Of a DNA stretch of 64,000 nt, positions 44,427-53,845 are shown in pieces (within the stretch, counting starts at the first letter, position 1; every line of letters begins with the position of its first letter). Below the pieces are notes generated by a model. The model was not told where the DNA came from, made no database searches, and worked only from the letters and a program-made list of their open reading frames with translations. Source of the DNA: Flavobacterium aciduliphilum (GTDB lineage: Bacteria > Bacteroidota > Bacteroidia > Flavobacteriales > Flavobacteriaceae); the NCBI RefSeq assembly GCF_003268855.1, contig NZ_QLSZ01000003.1, positions 124,001 to 188,000 on the forward strand. Direction: 5' to 3'. The position numbers and the translations under genes were made by a program.

Positions 44427-44699
44427 ATGAGCCATCCATTTCAAGACAGCTTAAACAACATCGAAAAACGCTTAGAAGAACTAACCAAATTGGTGACCAA
44501 AAAGCAAGAAAAAGTATTCGATAAAGTAATTATTGACAATGATGAGTTTCAAAGACTGTTCAAAATTAGTCCAGGTACTGCTTCCAATTGGAGAGAAAAA
44601 GGATTGATTGCATACAGTCAGATAAACAATAAAATTGTCTATAAAATTGAGGATATAAATAAAATGCTTGACGATAACTATCGACCATTTAAAAAGTAA
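44427..44699 (+). CDS. Second excisionase-like helix-turn-helix protein
   Basis: This 90-residue protein has an N-terminal coiled coil (LNNIEKRLEELTKLVTKKQEK) and a C-terminal HTH (NDEFQRLFKISPGTASNWREKGLIAYSQINNKIVYKIEDINKML). It resembles the element A protein at 37738-38037 in layout. It begins 2 nt after the previous HTH gene, so the two are made together and may act as a hetero-oligomer. Confidence 0.78.
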   Translation: MSHPFQDSLNNIEKRLEELTKLVTKKQEKVFDKVIIDNDEFQRLFKISPGTASNWREKGLIAYSQINNKIVYKIEDINKMLDDNYRPFKK

Positions 44700-44710
44700 T
44701 TTTTTAGGTA

Positions 44711-45595
44711 ATGATAGACTTTATCAAGTTTAAAATCACTGATGAAGCACTAATAAATGAAGTTTGGAATAACAATATTTTAGTGTATGAGGGTAAATCT
44801 GAAAAGCGATTTGATGATGAAATTAAGGAATTAGTAACCAAGAGTTACAAGAACTTATATTTTACAAAGTATCAAAACAGACTGGAAATAAAAGGAAGCA
44901 TTCACTGTTATTTCAATGATGAACCTCATAATGCTAATGATTTTTACATTTCAGATTGTATTGATACAATTATTGAAATCAAAACTATTTTTAATCTTGA
45001 TTTGAATAAATGTTATCTAATTAATTTAGAATATGCAGTAAATATCAATCCAAACATTTTAGTATCGGATTTAATTCTAAATTTAATCTATCACGAGAAA
45101 AGACCATTTAACAGACCTAAAAACTTTGACTACAAAATAGCAGGAAACGAAGCATACAAACAGATAAAAGCATACGATAAAAGTATGCAATTTCCAAACC
45201 AATGTGATAATACATTTCGTTTTGAAGTAAAGACAAAACAAGCAAAATTCATCAATAGTTTAGGAGTATTTACACTTCAAAACCTAACGGATAGAAAGTA
45301 TTATAATACACTAATAAATTCATTATTAATCGAATGGGATAATGTTTTACTATTTGATAAATCAAAAACAATTGATGATAAATTTTTCAATACGAACTTC
45401 TGGGAAGATATTCTAAAAAACGGCAACCGTAACAAATTCAACAATCAAAAGAAACTGTATTATAAAAAATTAGGTAATGAAAACTTGCATACCATCATCA
45501 AAAAACAAATAGAACGGAAAGCTCAATTATTAAAATGTGTGCATATTCCAACTACTATAAACTTGGAAACTGCACAGTATGGAGTTTTGTTTTAA
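44711..45595 (+). CDS. Possible phage/plasmid-type replication initiator
   Basis: This 294-residue protein has a middle region KCYLINLEYAVNI ... DKSMQFPNQCDNTFRFEVKTKQAKFINSLGVFTLQNLTDRKYYNTLINSLLIEW. A conserved strand pattern followed by a FRFEVK...NSLG segment is typical of the replication proteins of small plasmids and filamentous phages of the Bacteroidota. I do not see an unambiguous HUH motif, so the nickase role is uncertain. It lies 11 nt after the HTH genes. If correct, it would act on an origin within element B; the structured DNA at 53.1-53.9 kb is a candidate. Confidence 0.45.
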   Translation: MIDFIKFKITDEALINEVWNNNILVYEGKSEKRFDDEIKELVTKSYKNLYFTKYQNRLEIKGSIHCYFNDEPHNANDFYISDCIDTIIEIKTIFNLDLNKCYLINLEYAVNINPNILVSDLILNLIYHEKRPFNRPKNFDYKIAGNEAYKQIKAYDKSMQFPNQCDNTFRFEVKTKQAKFINSLGVFTLQNLTDRKYYNTLINSLLIEWDNVLLFDKSKTIDDKFFNTNFWEDILKNGNRNKFNNQKKLYYKKLGNENLHTIIKKQIERKAQLLKCVHIPTTINLETAQYGVLF

Positions 45596-45721
45596 ATTAT
45601 CTTTTTTCTCTCCACTTAAATGCAAATTAATTTTTAGCAAAGAATATTTATTTCAAATATAATTGTGAATTTAAAAAACAATTGTATATTTGGACATAAT
45701 TTGTCAAGAAATATTTTATCT

Positions 45722-46042
45722 ATGCAAAATTTGGAAAGTATTGGAGTTAAAATCAGAAACTTGCGTGAAGGAGCTGATATGCCATTGAGAAAATTGGCGG
45801 CTTTACTTGATGTTGACCAATCAACTTTGAGTAAAATTGAAAGAGATGAAAGGAAACCGAATATCAAGATGATTGAAGAAGTTTCAAAAATCTTTAATGT
45901 TGACAAAGACGAATTACTTATTTCGTTTTATAGTGATATAGTTTTTTATGAAATTCAAGACGAGAATTCATTTTCAAAAATATTGCAAGTTGCAGAAGCT
46001 AAAATCCAATATCAAAGAACTATAACAAATAAGAAAAAATGA
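45722..46042 (+). CDS. XRE-family regulator adjoining the methyltransferase
   Basis: From ATG at 45722 (preferred over GTG at 45665) this gives 106 residues. An N-terminal Cro/C1-type HTH (KIRNLREGADMPLRKLAALLDVDQSTLSKIERDERKPNIKMIEEVSKIFNV) is followed by a helical tail. Its stop overlaps the methyltransferase start by 4 nt. It probably keeps methyltransferase levels in check. A second XRE protein, at 50804-51022, precedes the nuclease. Confidence 0.85.
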   Translation: MQNLESIGVKIRNLREGADMPLRKLAALLDVDQSTLSKIERDERKPNIKMIEEVSKIFNVDKDELLISFYSDIVFYEIQDENSFSKILQVAEAKIQYQRTITNKKK

Positions 46043-48033
46043 TTGCGAACGTTTTAAATTACTTGCTAACAAAGGAAGAGCAACTTATTACGTTGCAAAT
46101 TCAAAATGATTTTTTCTCAAAAAGTGAGGAATTAAACGCAACATCTCAAGCAGAAATACATTTGGTTAATGCAAATCTATTATTAACTAATGAAATAAAT
46201 GTAGCTTATAAAATTCATAAGCGACTTATAAATTCTCTAATTACAATTTATATAAATGAAAAACATTTAGATCATTACACTGCACTTAATGATGTTTTTG
46301 ATTTTGATATAATTGAGGAAATTAATGAGTTTACTCATCGTTATATTGATTTAGTTCCTGAAATTGTTGAAGAATTACACATTGCTTTTTTGAATTCAGA
46401 GTTTTCAATTAATAACGGTAAACTCAATCGAAAAAAATCTAAACATCATTTACGAGAAACAGGAGCTGTATATACACTTAAACAAATTACAAGTGAAATA
46501 GTAGATAATTGTATCTCTAATGCAATTAATGAAAATGTAAAACCTCAAAAGATTACTTGTTTAGATTTTGCAAGTGGTACGGGTAGGTTTTATTTTGAAG
46601 CTTTAGAAACACTTAACAAAAAGTACTACTTAACATTCGAAAAAATAATTTGTGATAATTTATTTGCTATTGATATTGATGAAATGGCATTGGCTGTTTT
46701 AAGAATAAAGGTAATCTCATATTTCAAAAAATTAAATCCAAGAATTATAAATGCGTTAAAAATTAATATTCTAAATAGAAACGCATTAGTACCTAAAGTT
46801 AATTTGTTACAGGATGATAATAATAACTTTAATCTTTCTACTGATTTTGAAAAAGCATTATCTAAAGGAGGTTTTGATGTGGTTTTCTCTAATCCACCAT
46901 ACTGTTTGCTAAAGGCTAATAAAAAGGAGGATGAAAAGAAACTAAATGGATATTTTTTAAATCTTCAGAATAGAATTCAAAATGAAATAACATTTTTTAG
47001 GACATCAGGTTTTTATAGTTACTCAATTGAAGGAATGTTGAATTACTATCAACTTTCAATAGAAATGATTATTAGAATTACTAAAGTTAAAGGTCAAATA
47101 GGAATTATTTGTCCGTCATCTATTTTTGGAGATTTGACCTCTGCTAAACTTCGTAAGCACATAGTAACAAACCACAAATTGCATTTTATTCGTTATTATC
47201 CAGAAGCAGCAAAACTATTCGAAAACGTATCTCAATCAACAGTAATATTTTATATTCAAAAATCTGGAGTAACGAACAATATTAATATTGAAATTGACAA
47301 TTCTAAATTTGATATTAATATTGAAACCATAAGAAATATTTTTCCAACAAATCTTGAAATTCCATTGATTGACAAAGTAGGTTGGTCAATTTTGTCTAAA
47401 ATTTCAAAACATAAAAAGATTAATGAAATTCCATTTATAAGAAACCGTAGAGGAGAATTAGATTTAACCCTTTTTAAATCAAGCATCACAAAAGATAATA
47501 CTGGTTGGCGTTTAGTTAGAGGAAATATGATTTCAGAAAATGGAGTTGTAGATAAAAATGGTGAGTATGTTGAAATTGATAGCTTTTTAGCAAAAAAATC
47601 AATTGAGTACAAGAATAATGACTTTAATAAAGAAAGGTTAATATGTCAGCAGATTTCTAATGTTGATAGTCATAAAAGATTAAAATTTGTTTTAAGTGAA
47701 AAAACAGATATTCTTGGAAATTCTTGTAATTACATTGTTTCAACAAGAAATGAGAATGACCTTCAAAAATTAAACTATATTCTAAATAGTAGTTTATTAA
47801 ATTGGCGTTTTAAAATTACAAGTAGCAATAACCATATTAATAATTATGAATTAGATGAATTACCAATTGTTGATTTAGATAATTTTGATATTGAAGATTT
47901 AGTATCAAATCAATCAGAAATAGACAATTACATTTGTCAACTTTACGGACTTACAAAAATCGAAACTGAATATTTAACAGGAACTAAAATAACAAAGAAA
48001 TTAAAGCCAGTATATGAGCAAGAAATTATATAA
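46039..48033 (+). CDS. N6-adenine DNA methyltransferase of the type IIS R-M system
   Basis: This 664-residue protein has an N6-adenine methyltransferase core: motif I LDFASGTGRFYFE (about 175-187, SAM binding), NPPY at 285-288 (catalytic), and a large C-terminal half (about 420-650) that should be the target-recognition domain. The N-terminal segment VYTLKQITSEIVDNC is the usual N-12 class lead-in. It overlaps the XRE gene by 4 nt and the C5 methyltransferase by 20 nt. Alw26I/Eco31I/Esp3I systems have separate adenine and cytosine methyltransferases for the two strands of their asymmetric site, and this gene fits the adenine one. Confidence 0.92.
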   Translation: MIANVLNYLLTKEEQLITLQIQNDFFSKSEELNATSQAEIHLVNANLLLTNEINVAYKIHKRLINSLITIYINEKHLDHYTALNDVFDFDIIEEINEFTHRYIDLVPEIVEELHIAFLNSEFSINNGKLNRKKSKHHLRETGAVYTLKQITSEIVDNCISNAINENVKPQKITCLDFASGTGRFYFEALETLNKKYYLTFEKIICDNLFAIDIDEMALAVLRIKVISYFKKLNPRIINALKINILNRNALVPKVNLLQDDNNNFNLSTDFEKALSKGGFDVVFSNPPYCLLKANKKEDEKKLNGYFLNLQNRIQNEITFFRTSGFYSYSIEGMLNYYQLSIEMIIRITKVKGQIGIICPSSIFGDLTSAKLRKHIVTNHKLHFIRYYPEAAKLFENVSQSTVIFYIQKSGVTNNINIEIDNSKFDINIETIRNIFPTNLEIPLIDKVGWSILSKISKHKKINEIPFIRNRRGELDLTLFKSSITKDNTGWRLVRGNMISENGVVDKNGEYVEIDSFLAKKSIEYKNNDFNKERLICQQISNVDSHKRLKFVLSEKTDILGNSCNYIVSTRNENDLQKLNYILNSSLLNWRFKITSSNNHINNYELDELPIVDLDNFDIEDLVSNQSEIDNYICQLYGLTKIETEYLTGTKITKKLKPVYEQEII

Positions 48034-49195
48034 TCATATTGCACCAAGATTGAGTGATTTAGAATGGGAAATGGCTAAACATATTCCAGAGGGAGGCAAT
48101 TGGCAAAGTATTCCTGTACATATTCCTTCCCAAAGGTTAGAGCAAATTAGACGTTCAGGAGGAAGAACAACATACTATGGCAGATTGGACAACAATAAAC
48201 CAAGTTATACTATTACAACCTATTTTAATCGATTAGGTAATGGTTGCAATTTACATCCGTCACAAGATCGAATAATATCAATAAGAGAAGGTGCAAGATT
48301 ACAATCGTTTAAAGATAGTTATGTTTTTCATAGCAGTAAATCAGCTCAATATAAACAGATTGGAAATGCAGTTCCTCCATTATTAGCAAGAGCAATAGCA
48401 GAAACAATTAAACCATTTCTTCAAAATAAAACCTTTGTTGATTTGTTTTCAGGAGCAGGTGGTATGTCAGAGGGTTTTCTTATGGAAGATTTTGAACTAA
48501 TTTCAGCTAATGAGATTGAGAAAAATTATTTTGAAACCTATAAACAAAATCATTCTCATTTTGATAATGGTAATAATTTAATTTTGGGAGATGTAACATC
48601 ACCAGAAATAAAAGAAAAGATAATTGCTTCAACAAATGGATATGATAAAGTAGGCGTTGTAATTGGTGGTCCTCCTTGTCAAGGTTTTTCAAGTGCTGGT
48701 TGGAGAAATCCAGAAGATAAGCGTAATCAACTATTTAAAGAATTTGTAGAATTAGTAGATAAAATAAAACCTGAAATATTTGTAATGGAAAATGTTACAG
48801 GTATTTTGAGTATGAGAAATGGAGAAGCAATTAAAGAAATCATTGCATCTTTTGAAGAGATTGGTTACCACGTAAACAAACCTTTCAAATTAAATGCAGA
48901 AGAATTTGGAGTGCCTCAAAAACGTAAAAGAGTTATAATTGTTGGTTCTTTGGTAAAACAAGAAATAAAATCTCCTAAAATATTATTTTCGAGTACTGAT
49001 GATAATTTACCAAACCCAATAACAGTAAAACAGGCAATCGCTGGATTACCTGAATTAAAAACTGATAGTGGTGATTTTGAAACGAATATTGATTATGAAG
49101 CAACTTCCGATTATGAAAAACTAATGATGAATGAAATTGACTTTAAAACATTTTATGAAAATTGTAAATTGATGCTACCAGTTACTTGCTGCTAA
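48014..49195 (+). CDS. Circularly permuted C5-cytosine DNA methyltransferase
   Basis: This 393-residue enzyme has its motifs in rotated order. The N-terminus carries part of the target-recognition region (about 1-75: YNHIAPRLSDLEWEM, RSGGRTTYYGRL), then motif IX REGARLQSF (91-99) and motif X QIGNAVPP (115-122). Next come motif I FVDLFSGAGG (141-150), motif IV GGPPCQGFS (218-226, catalytic Cys222), motif VI MENV and motif VIII QKRKRV (302-307). In the usual order IX and X come last. It overlaps the adenine methyltransferase gene by 20 nt and its 3' end overlaps the convergent restriction gene by 21 nt. Confidence 0.9.
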   Translation: MSKKLYNHIAPRLSDLEWEMAKHIPEGGNWQSIPVHIPSQRLEQIRRSGGRTTYYGRLDNNKPSYTITTYFNRLGNGCNLHPSQDRIISIREGARLQSFKDSYVFHSSKSAQYKQIGNAVPPLLARAIAETIKPFLQNKTFVDLFSGAGGMSEGFLMEDFELISANEIEKNYFETYKQNHSHFDNGNNLILGDVTSPEIKEKIIASTNGYDKVGVVIGGPPCQGFSSAGWRNPEDKRNQLFKEFVELVDKIKPEIFVMENVTGILSMRNGEAIKEIIASFEEIGYHVNKPFKLNAEEFGVPQKRKRVIIVGSLVKQEIKSPKILFSSTDDNLPNPITVKQAIAGLPELKTDSGDFETNIDYEATSDYEKLMMNEIDFKTFYENCKLMLPVTCC

Positions 49196-50788
49196 ATCTG
49201 CCAATAAACTTAATATTTTATTTAGTTGGTCTTTAGCTTCATCATATTTTTTTGAAGCTAAAGGCTCTAAAATCAATTCAATTTCCTTATCAATTTCCTC
49301 ACTATTCCATATTTTTCCCTTACGATTTTCTTTAGTCATATATTCTACTAAAGTATCAAAAGCAATCCGGAAATATCTTTCTACATTGTTTTGTTGATTT
49401 TTCCCTGTTACCTCTTTTCTAATTACATTTTTATACTCACCTGTCATTGGGTTAAATCCTTCAAATTTATAATCATAAAATGAATACTCTGGATTTAAAT
49501 AACCTTCAAGGAACTTTTGATGCCCTTTCTCATATATGATTGATAAAAGTATTAATACGTGATGCAAATTTTTTCTCATTAAAGAACTAAGTAGTAATGC
49601 ATCTTCATCAACTTTGACCTTGTTTTTTAATTTATCCCAAATGAATTTTGAATGCCAAGAAACTACGGTTTCTCCTTTATCTTCGTCAGCAATTAATACT
49701 TTGACATCATTCAATGTCATTCTATTACCTTTAGAGCTATTTTCCTTTGATGTCATTGGATGAAACTTAGGTCTATGAGCAAAACCTAATGACATTGGAC
49801 CAATATGATCGGGGCTAACTCCATTTTTAACAAACTCAGCATATAATCTATCTGCCATTTTCCAATCTCCATCAGACCATTTTTCATAAACTCTTCTATC
49901 TTGAGTATATCTTCTAAGATTTTCCTTTCTTCTGCCTGTATCACAAACATCTCTTACATCAGAATTGTAGGAATGAAATCCATCTAAACGGTCAGGAGAG
50001 TTACTCATAACTCCTGGTGAAACATATCCTCTTTTTTCTTTATTAATATACTCTTCTTGCAGATAATCAATCAATTCAGGTAATTCTTTAAAATCAATTG
50101 AAATATTAAAAACTTCACAGAATAACTTACATTCATCTATTTCATATAGAACCGAAGCTAACTGTAAAATATCTAAATCATAATATTTAAAGGCCTCATC
50201 GTAGCTTTTATTTATTAAATCTATTCTGCTGGGTGCAGGATAACGGTAATCTATAAATAAAGTTTGTCCCGTGAAAAGGCAAACGTGCTGTTTAGTAGGA
50301 TGATTTAGAAATGCCACTTTTTGACGAAAACCTGCCTCCATAACGTTTGTTGCTTCTAAATTAAATGAAATTAATTTTTCTTGCCAAAATTCCATTCGTG
50401 CTTTTCCTTGAGGTGTTTTTATAGTTGTCATCCAATTAATATTTCCTTGAGCATTAGTTGTATAAGGGAATCCTTTAAAATTATTACTATTTACAATATC
50501 TTTTTGGTATTGCAATCCATTTGGATGAGGATACATAATGTCAGAAGTTAAACTAATATCAAGTTTGTCCTTTCCATTTTCAATTGCTTTATCTTCATAA
50601 AGATTTAATAAAAGTCCTAAAAGAAAAATATCAATAGGTGTTATTGGGTTGTCAGTTTCAAATAAACTTAACTGTTCTGCATCAACTAAACCTTCGTTTT
50701 CAACATCCTCTATTGATAATCCTGACAATTCTCTGGCTTCTTTTAACTTTTCAGGATAATAGTTTGTGATTAGTATTTCTTTTCTCAT
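49175..50788 (-). CDS. Alw26I/Eco31I/Esp3I-family type IIS restriction endonuclease
   Basis: This 537-residue endonuclease contains HVCLFTGQ, GFHSYNSDVRDVCDTGRRKENLRRYTQDRRVYEKWSDGDW and DHIGPMSLGFAHRPKF, a set I associate with the Alw26I/Eco31I/Esp3I family. The HNH active site fits D327, H328 and N350, the same 23-residue spacing as the HNH residues I recall for Eco31I (D311, H312, N334). Enzymes of this family cut outside their 5-6 bp site (GTCTC-type sequences). The gene is convergent with the methyltransferase pair and preceded 15 nt upstream by an XRE controller. The specificity of this one cannot be read from sequence. Confidence 0.85.
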   Translation of the reverse strand: MRKEILITNYYPEKLKEARELSGLSIEDVENEGLVDAEQLSLFETDNPITPIDIFLLGLLLNLYEDKAIENGKDKLDISLTSDIMYPHPNGLQYQKDIVNSNNFKGFPYTTNAQGNINWMTTIKTPQGKARMEFWQEKLISFNLEATNVMEAGFRQKVAFLNHPTKQHVCLFTGQTLFIDYRYPAPSRIDLINKSYDEAFKYYDLDILQLASVLYEIDECKLFCEVFNISIDFKELPELIDYLQEEYINKEKRGYVSPGVMSNSPDRLDGFHSYNSDVRDVCDTGRRKENLRRYTQDRRVYEKWSDGDWKMADRLYAEFVKNGVSPDHIGPMSLGFAHRPKFHPMTSKENSSKGNRMTLNDVKVLIADEDKGETVVSWHSKFIWDKLKNKVKVDEDALLLSSLMRKNLHHVLILLSIIYEKGHQKFLEGYLNPEYSFYDYKFEGFNPMTGEYKNVIRKEVTGKNQQNNVERYFRIAFDTLVEYMTKENRKGKIWNSEEIDKEIELILEPLASKKYDEAKDQLNKILSLLADLAASNW

Positions 50789-50803
50789 AAAATATTCGTT
50801 TGG

Positions 50804-51022
50804 TTATTGTTGATTAATTAAATCAGTTATTTTTACATCTAAAGCATTTGCAATTTTCTCTATATTTAGTAAAGTGATGTTTTTTTCTGCACGTTCAATC
50901 ATACCAATATAAGTTCTATGTAGATTTGCTTTTTCTGCTAATTGTTCTTGAGAAAAACCTTTTTGTTTTCTATACTCTTTTATTTTCTCTCCAAACTTTT
51001 CTAAAATATCTGATTTATTCAT
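50804..51022 (-). CDS. R-M controller protein (XRE family)
   Basis: From ATG at 51022 this gives 72 residues, the size of C proteins (an ATG at 51043 would add seven). The HTH reads FGEKIKEYRKQKGFSQEQLAEKANLHRTYIGMIERAEKNITLLNIEKIANAL, close to the C-protein/controller class with RxYIGMIERAEKN. Controller proteins activate restriction genes after a delay, giving time for methylation. The gene lies 15 nt upstream of the endonuclease gene on the same strand, the classic C-R order. Confidence 0.9.
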   Translation of the reverse strand: MNKSDILEKFGEKIKEYRKQKGFSQEQLAEKANLHRTYIGMIERAEKNITLLNIEKIANALDVKITDLINQQ

Positions 51023-51162
51023 TTTGCTAATTTTAGTATGCACAAATCTAAATAATCAATAGTTTATAAACTACATACTATAATTAGCATATTTGTTTTG
51101 TTCAATCAGTAAATGATTATATATTTTATATATTTAACGAATGATATAAATAATGAGATTTT

Positions 51163-52956
51163 ATGGAAGTAATTAATAACTCTGAAAATGCTGAATATGA
51201 AATCAAGATATTTCAAATAGATAAATCATTTTATGAATTTAAAAAGCATAACCTAAAAAACAATGAGCAAATCATTAATTATATCGTCAATGAGCATCGA
51301 ATAAAAGTAAAGGATATTGAGAATTATAATAAGAAGATTGTTCCAGTACTAATAGATGAGGTAGATTATTTTACTTATGTCTATAATGAGGAGGAAAAGG
51401 ATGCGTTTTGGAAAAAATTTATACCAGAAAGTTTATCAAATAATTTAGTATTTAAAGTTCAGCAACTTTCATTTGCAATGTTTGCAAGTATAGAAGATAA
51501 TATTTATGCAATAGTTGGTGGTGGCGGTAGTAGAGTTATTATTCGTTTTCAAAATCATAGATTTGGATTAGATTTTTTTGAATTTATCACAGATTTGAAT
51601 GAAGATGTAATTTCAATTGAAACAAGAGGAATTTCGGGTAAACTAACGAAAAGGAAAGATATTTTTAAAGATGGTTTAAAACTGGTTGATATTTTAAATT
51701 TTACAAATATTCCCTCAAAAATAAACATTGTATTAAAGCAAGAAATAAAAGATAGTGTTTTTGACTTTATTGAATTTGAAAATAGAATTACTACTATCGA
51801 AATTGGTTCATATTTTAACATAAAACATAGAATACCTTTTAAATCTTTACATCTACTTTTTAAAAAAATAAATGAAATTTCTAAATCGGAAACTAAAAAA
51901 TCTCTAACATCTTTTGTTGAGGTTAAGGATAAAGGCGTTATTTCAAGTATTTACAGAGAAGAACTTTTATTGCAGTTGTACGAAAATATGATGGATTTAT
52001 ACTCTCCGGCAAGAGGTCAAGCACCTAAAAAATTAGATATTGAATTCGTACATCCTTCAAAAATACAAGAGTTTTATGAAGCTGAATTTTATATATTTAA
52101 ATTTAAAGGAACACGTAAAGGTCATCATTTTCAAAACAGGAAAAGTTTATATTATGATGGATTGAAATTAGTTTATGAAAGTTTAGAAAACTTAAATTTA
52201 ATCGAATTTAAAAAAGTAATTTCTGGTTTGCATTTATACGGAATGCGAAAAAAAGACGATATAACTCACGCAATGTTTTTAGATCATATTGTTTGTGAAA
52301 TTAATGTTGAAAATAGACCAATCTTTCAAATTGATGCAAAATGGTTTAAAGTCGAGAATAATTTCACAAATACAATAAATGAAATATGTTCAAGAATGAT
52401 TGATAATAATTATTTAAATTCTGGAATAATAACAGAAAAGTGGGATGATACTGAAGATGAAGATGCCTATAACAGAAAATATCATTTGCAAAATAACTAT
52501 TGGGTTTTAGACAAGGCAATAGGTCAGAATATTGAATTATGTGATATTATGTATGAAGATGAGAATACAATATATTTTATTCACGTTAAAAATGGATTTG
52601 ATGCAAAGATTAGGGATTTAAGTAACCAAATTCAAATATCAGCAAGTAGATTTATGAATGAAAGAAACTCTGGTAGTGAAGATTTTATTGTTTCAATAAT
52701 TGATGCTTACAACAGTAAAGATGTAAATTTAGATAAGCTTATCGACAAAGATAGTTTTAAAGCTAAATTTAAAACAGGTGGAAAAAACATTCAATTCGTT
52801 ATGGCATTTAAATCAGAATTAAAAAAAGTGCCACAAATAAAAAATAATGTTAATAAAGTTCAGTCAAACATTGCAAAATACTCATTAATTCAATGTGTTA
52901 GAGAAATGAATATGTTGACTTTTCCAATAAAGATTGTTGAAATCGAAAAACTATAA
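51163..52956 (+). CDS. TIGR04141/DUF6119-family protein
   Basis: This 597-residue cytosolic protein matches my memory of the sporadically distributed TIGR04141 (DUF6119) family: an early AMFASIEDNIYAIVGGGGSRVIIRFQNHRFGLDFF block, ETRGISGKLT, and a later IELCDIMYEDENTIYFIHVKNGFDAKIRDLSNQ. The latter, with D and VK on adjacent strands, has the look of a PD-(D/E)xK-type nuclease core, which I infer rather than know. It reads away from the R-M controller, with 140 nt between starts. Members are scattered in defence islands without a proven role. Confidence 0.7.
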   Translation: MEVINNSENAEYEIKIFQIDKSFYEFKKHNLKNNEQIINYIVNEHRIKVKDIENYNKKIVPVLIDEVDYFTYVYNEEEKDAFWKKFIPESLSNNLVFKVQQLSFAMFASIEDNIYAIVGGGGSRVIIRFQNHRFGLDFFEFITDLNEDVISIETRGISGKLTKRKDIFKDGLKLVDILNFTNIPSKINIVLKQEIKDSVFDFIEFENRITTIEIGSYFNIKHRIPFKSLHLLFKKINEISKSETKKSLTSFVEVKDKGVISSIYREELLLQLYENMMDLYSPARGQAPKKLDIEFVHPSKIQEFYEAEFYIFKFKGTRKGHHFQNRKSLYYDGLKLVYESLENLNLIEFKKVISGLHLYGMRKKDDITHAMFLDHIVCEINVENRPIFQIDAKWFKVENNFTNTINEICSRMIDNNYLNSGIITEKWDDTEDEDAYNRKYHLQNNYWVLDKAIGQNIELCDIMYEDENTIYFIHVKNGFDAKIRDLSNQIQISASRFMNERNSGSEDFIVSIIDAYNSKDVNLDKLIDKDSFKAKFKTGGKNIQFVMAFKSELKKVPQIKNNVNKVQSNIAKYSLIQCVREMNMLTFPIKIVEIEKL

Positions 52957-53129
52957 ATCGAAATTATAGCCATTACCTCATTCATCTGCACAAAATCCTC
53001 GTTTAGTCCAAGTATTCCTAAACTCACATCTTTGTTTGCTTCATTTCGTTAATGACAATAATAAAAAAATAGGAACGCTATCGCTGACCTTTTTGCACCC
53101 GCCCAAGCCAACGCTCTGCCAACGCTCCT

Positions 53130-53253
53130 GTGGTTTTGGCTTTTCCCAACGCAATAACAGCACATTACTTTTTTTATTAGATTTTATTATTGTTTTTTTT
53201 GTTTAATAAAAAAAGTAAAGAGCTGTTTCCCAACGCTCGAAAGCCAAAACCAC
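53130..53253. repeat. Large nested palindrome (124 nt)
   Basis: Outer arms GTGGTTTTGGCTTT (53130-53143) and complement (53240-53253) are perfect over 14 bp. Nested arms at 53165-53179 and 53204-53218 are perfect over 15 bp, and ACAGC/GCTGT lies between them. Both interior bulges contain TCCCAACGC. Confidence 0.85.
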
Positions 53254-53267
53254 TCCCAAGCTATGTT

Positions 53268-53335
53268 ACATAATAAGCCATTATAGTTCAGTATGGCTGA
53301 ACCCCAGCCACACAGAAACTATAAGCTTATTATGT
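53268..53335. repeat. Nested three-part hairpin (68 nt)
   Basis: Outer stem ACATAATAAGC / GCTTATTATGT (11 bp), middle stem TATAGTT/AACTATA (7 bp) and inner stem TGGCTG/CAGCCA (6 bp, loop AACCC). All are perfect: 24 paired bases per side in one coaxial arrangement. Confidence 0.85.
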
Positions 53336-53390
53336 AAAATAGCCGCCACAGCCAACGCACCCACCCGAAATAGGAACAGAGTTTTCATTG

Positions 53391-53480
53391 TTTTTTGAAG
53401 ATGCCATATCGTATCTGAACAACGTTTTCCAGTAAATAGAAACTCTTCATTTCAAAAGAACAGTTAGGCATCCTCAAAAA
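53391..53480. repeat. Imperfect 14-bp inverted repeat
   Basis: TTTTTGAAGATGCC (53392-53405) pairs with 53467-53480 with one mismatch. Confidence 0.6.
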
Positions 53481-53716
53481 TCAAATTGCCCACAAGAGTA
53501 TCGTTTTTTATTTGCCAGAACGATAGTAGTAAATTGCTTTTAAGCTGTCTTGATGCTAAATCCTTCCAAGAACGAAATCAATTAAATAAAAAACCTTTTT
53601 TCCAAAACAAATTATGAAGTATCAAGCCAACAATAAAAGCAATCAGAAAAATCCCGATGAGCAAATAAAAAACGATACCCTTGTTTCGCTACTGCCAACG
53701 CACTCGGTAAGTTCAG

Positions 53717-53741
53717 TTGGGGAAATCTTCCATTTCCCCAA
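53717..53741. repeat. 10-bp perfect hairpin
   Basis: TTGGGGAAAT-CTTCC-ATTTCCCCAA, 5-nt loop, GC-rich for this DNA. Confidence 0.8.
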
Positions 53742-53757
53742 ACCCCTATGGATGCAA

Positions 53758-53845
53758 TTTTTTTTGAAAGAATGCCACAAAACCCGACTTCAAAAGAACA
53801 TTTCCGATAAGCATTCTTTCAAAAAAAACAGCTCAAATTGAAGTC
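53758..53845. repeat. 18-bp hairpin interleaved with an 8-bp stem (pseudoknot-like)
   Basis: TTTTTTTTGAAAGAATGC (53758-53775) is the perfect complement of 53811-53828. GACTTCAA (53786-53793) lies in its loop and pairs with TTGAAGTC (53838-53845) outside it, an H-type pseudoknot order. Confidence 0.75.

Noticed and set aside
49175..49195. Frameshift truncating the C5 methyltransferase C-terminus
   Set aside because: The end overlaps the convergent nuclease gene by 21 nt, but all motifs are present in rotated order, so a permuted complete enzyme explains it without an error.
53614..53841. 75-codon open frame in the structured block
   Set aside because: Most of it consists of the inverted repeats at 53717-53741 and 53758-53828, the product is low in regular structure, and I recognise no family. 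Probably not a gene.
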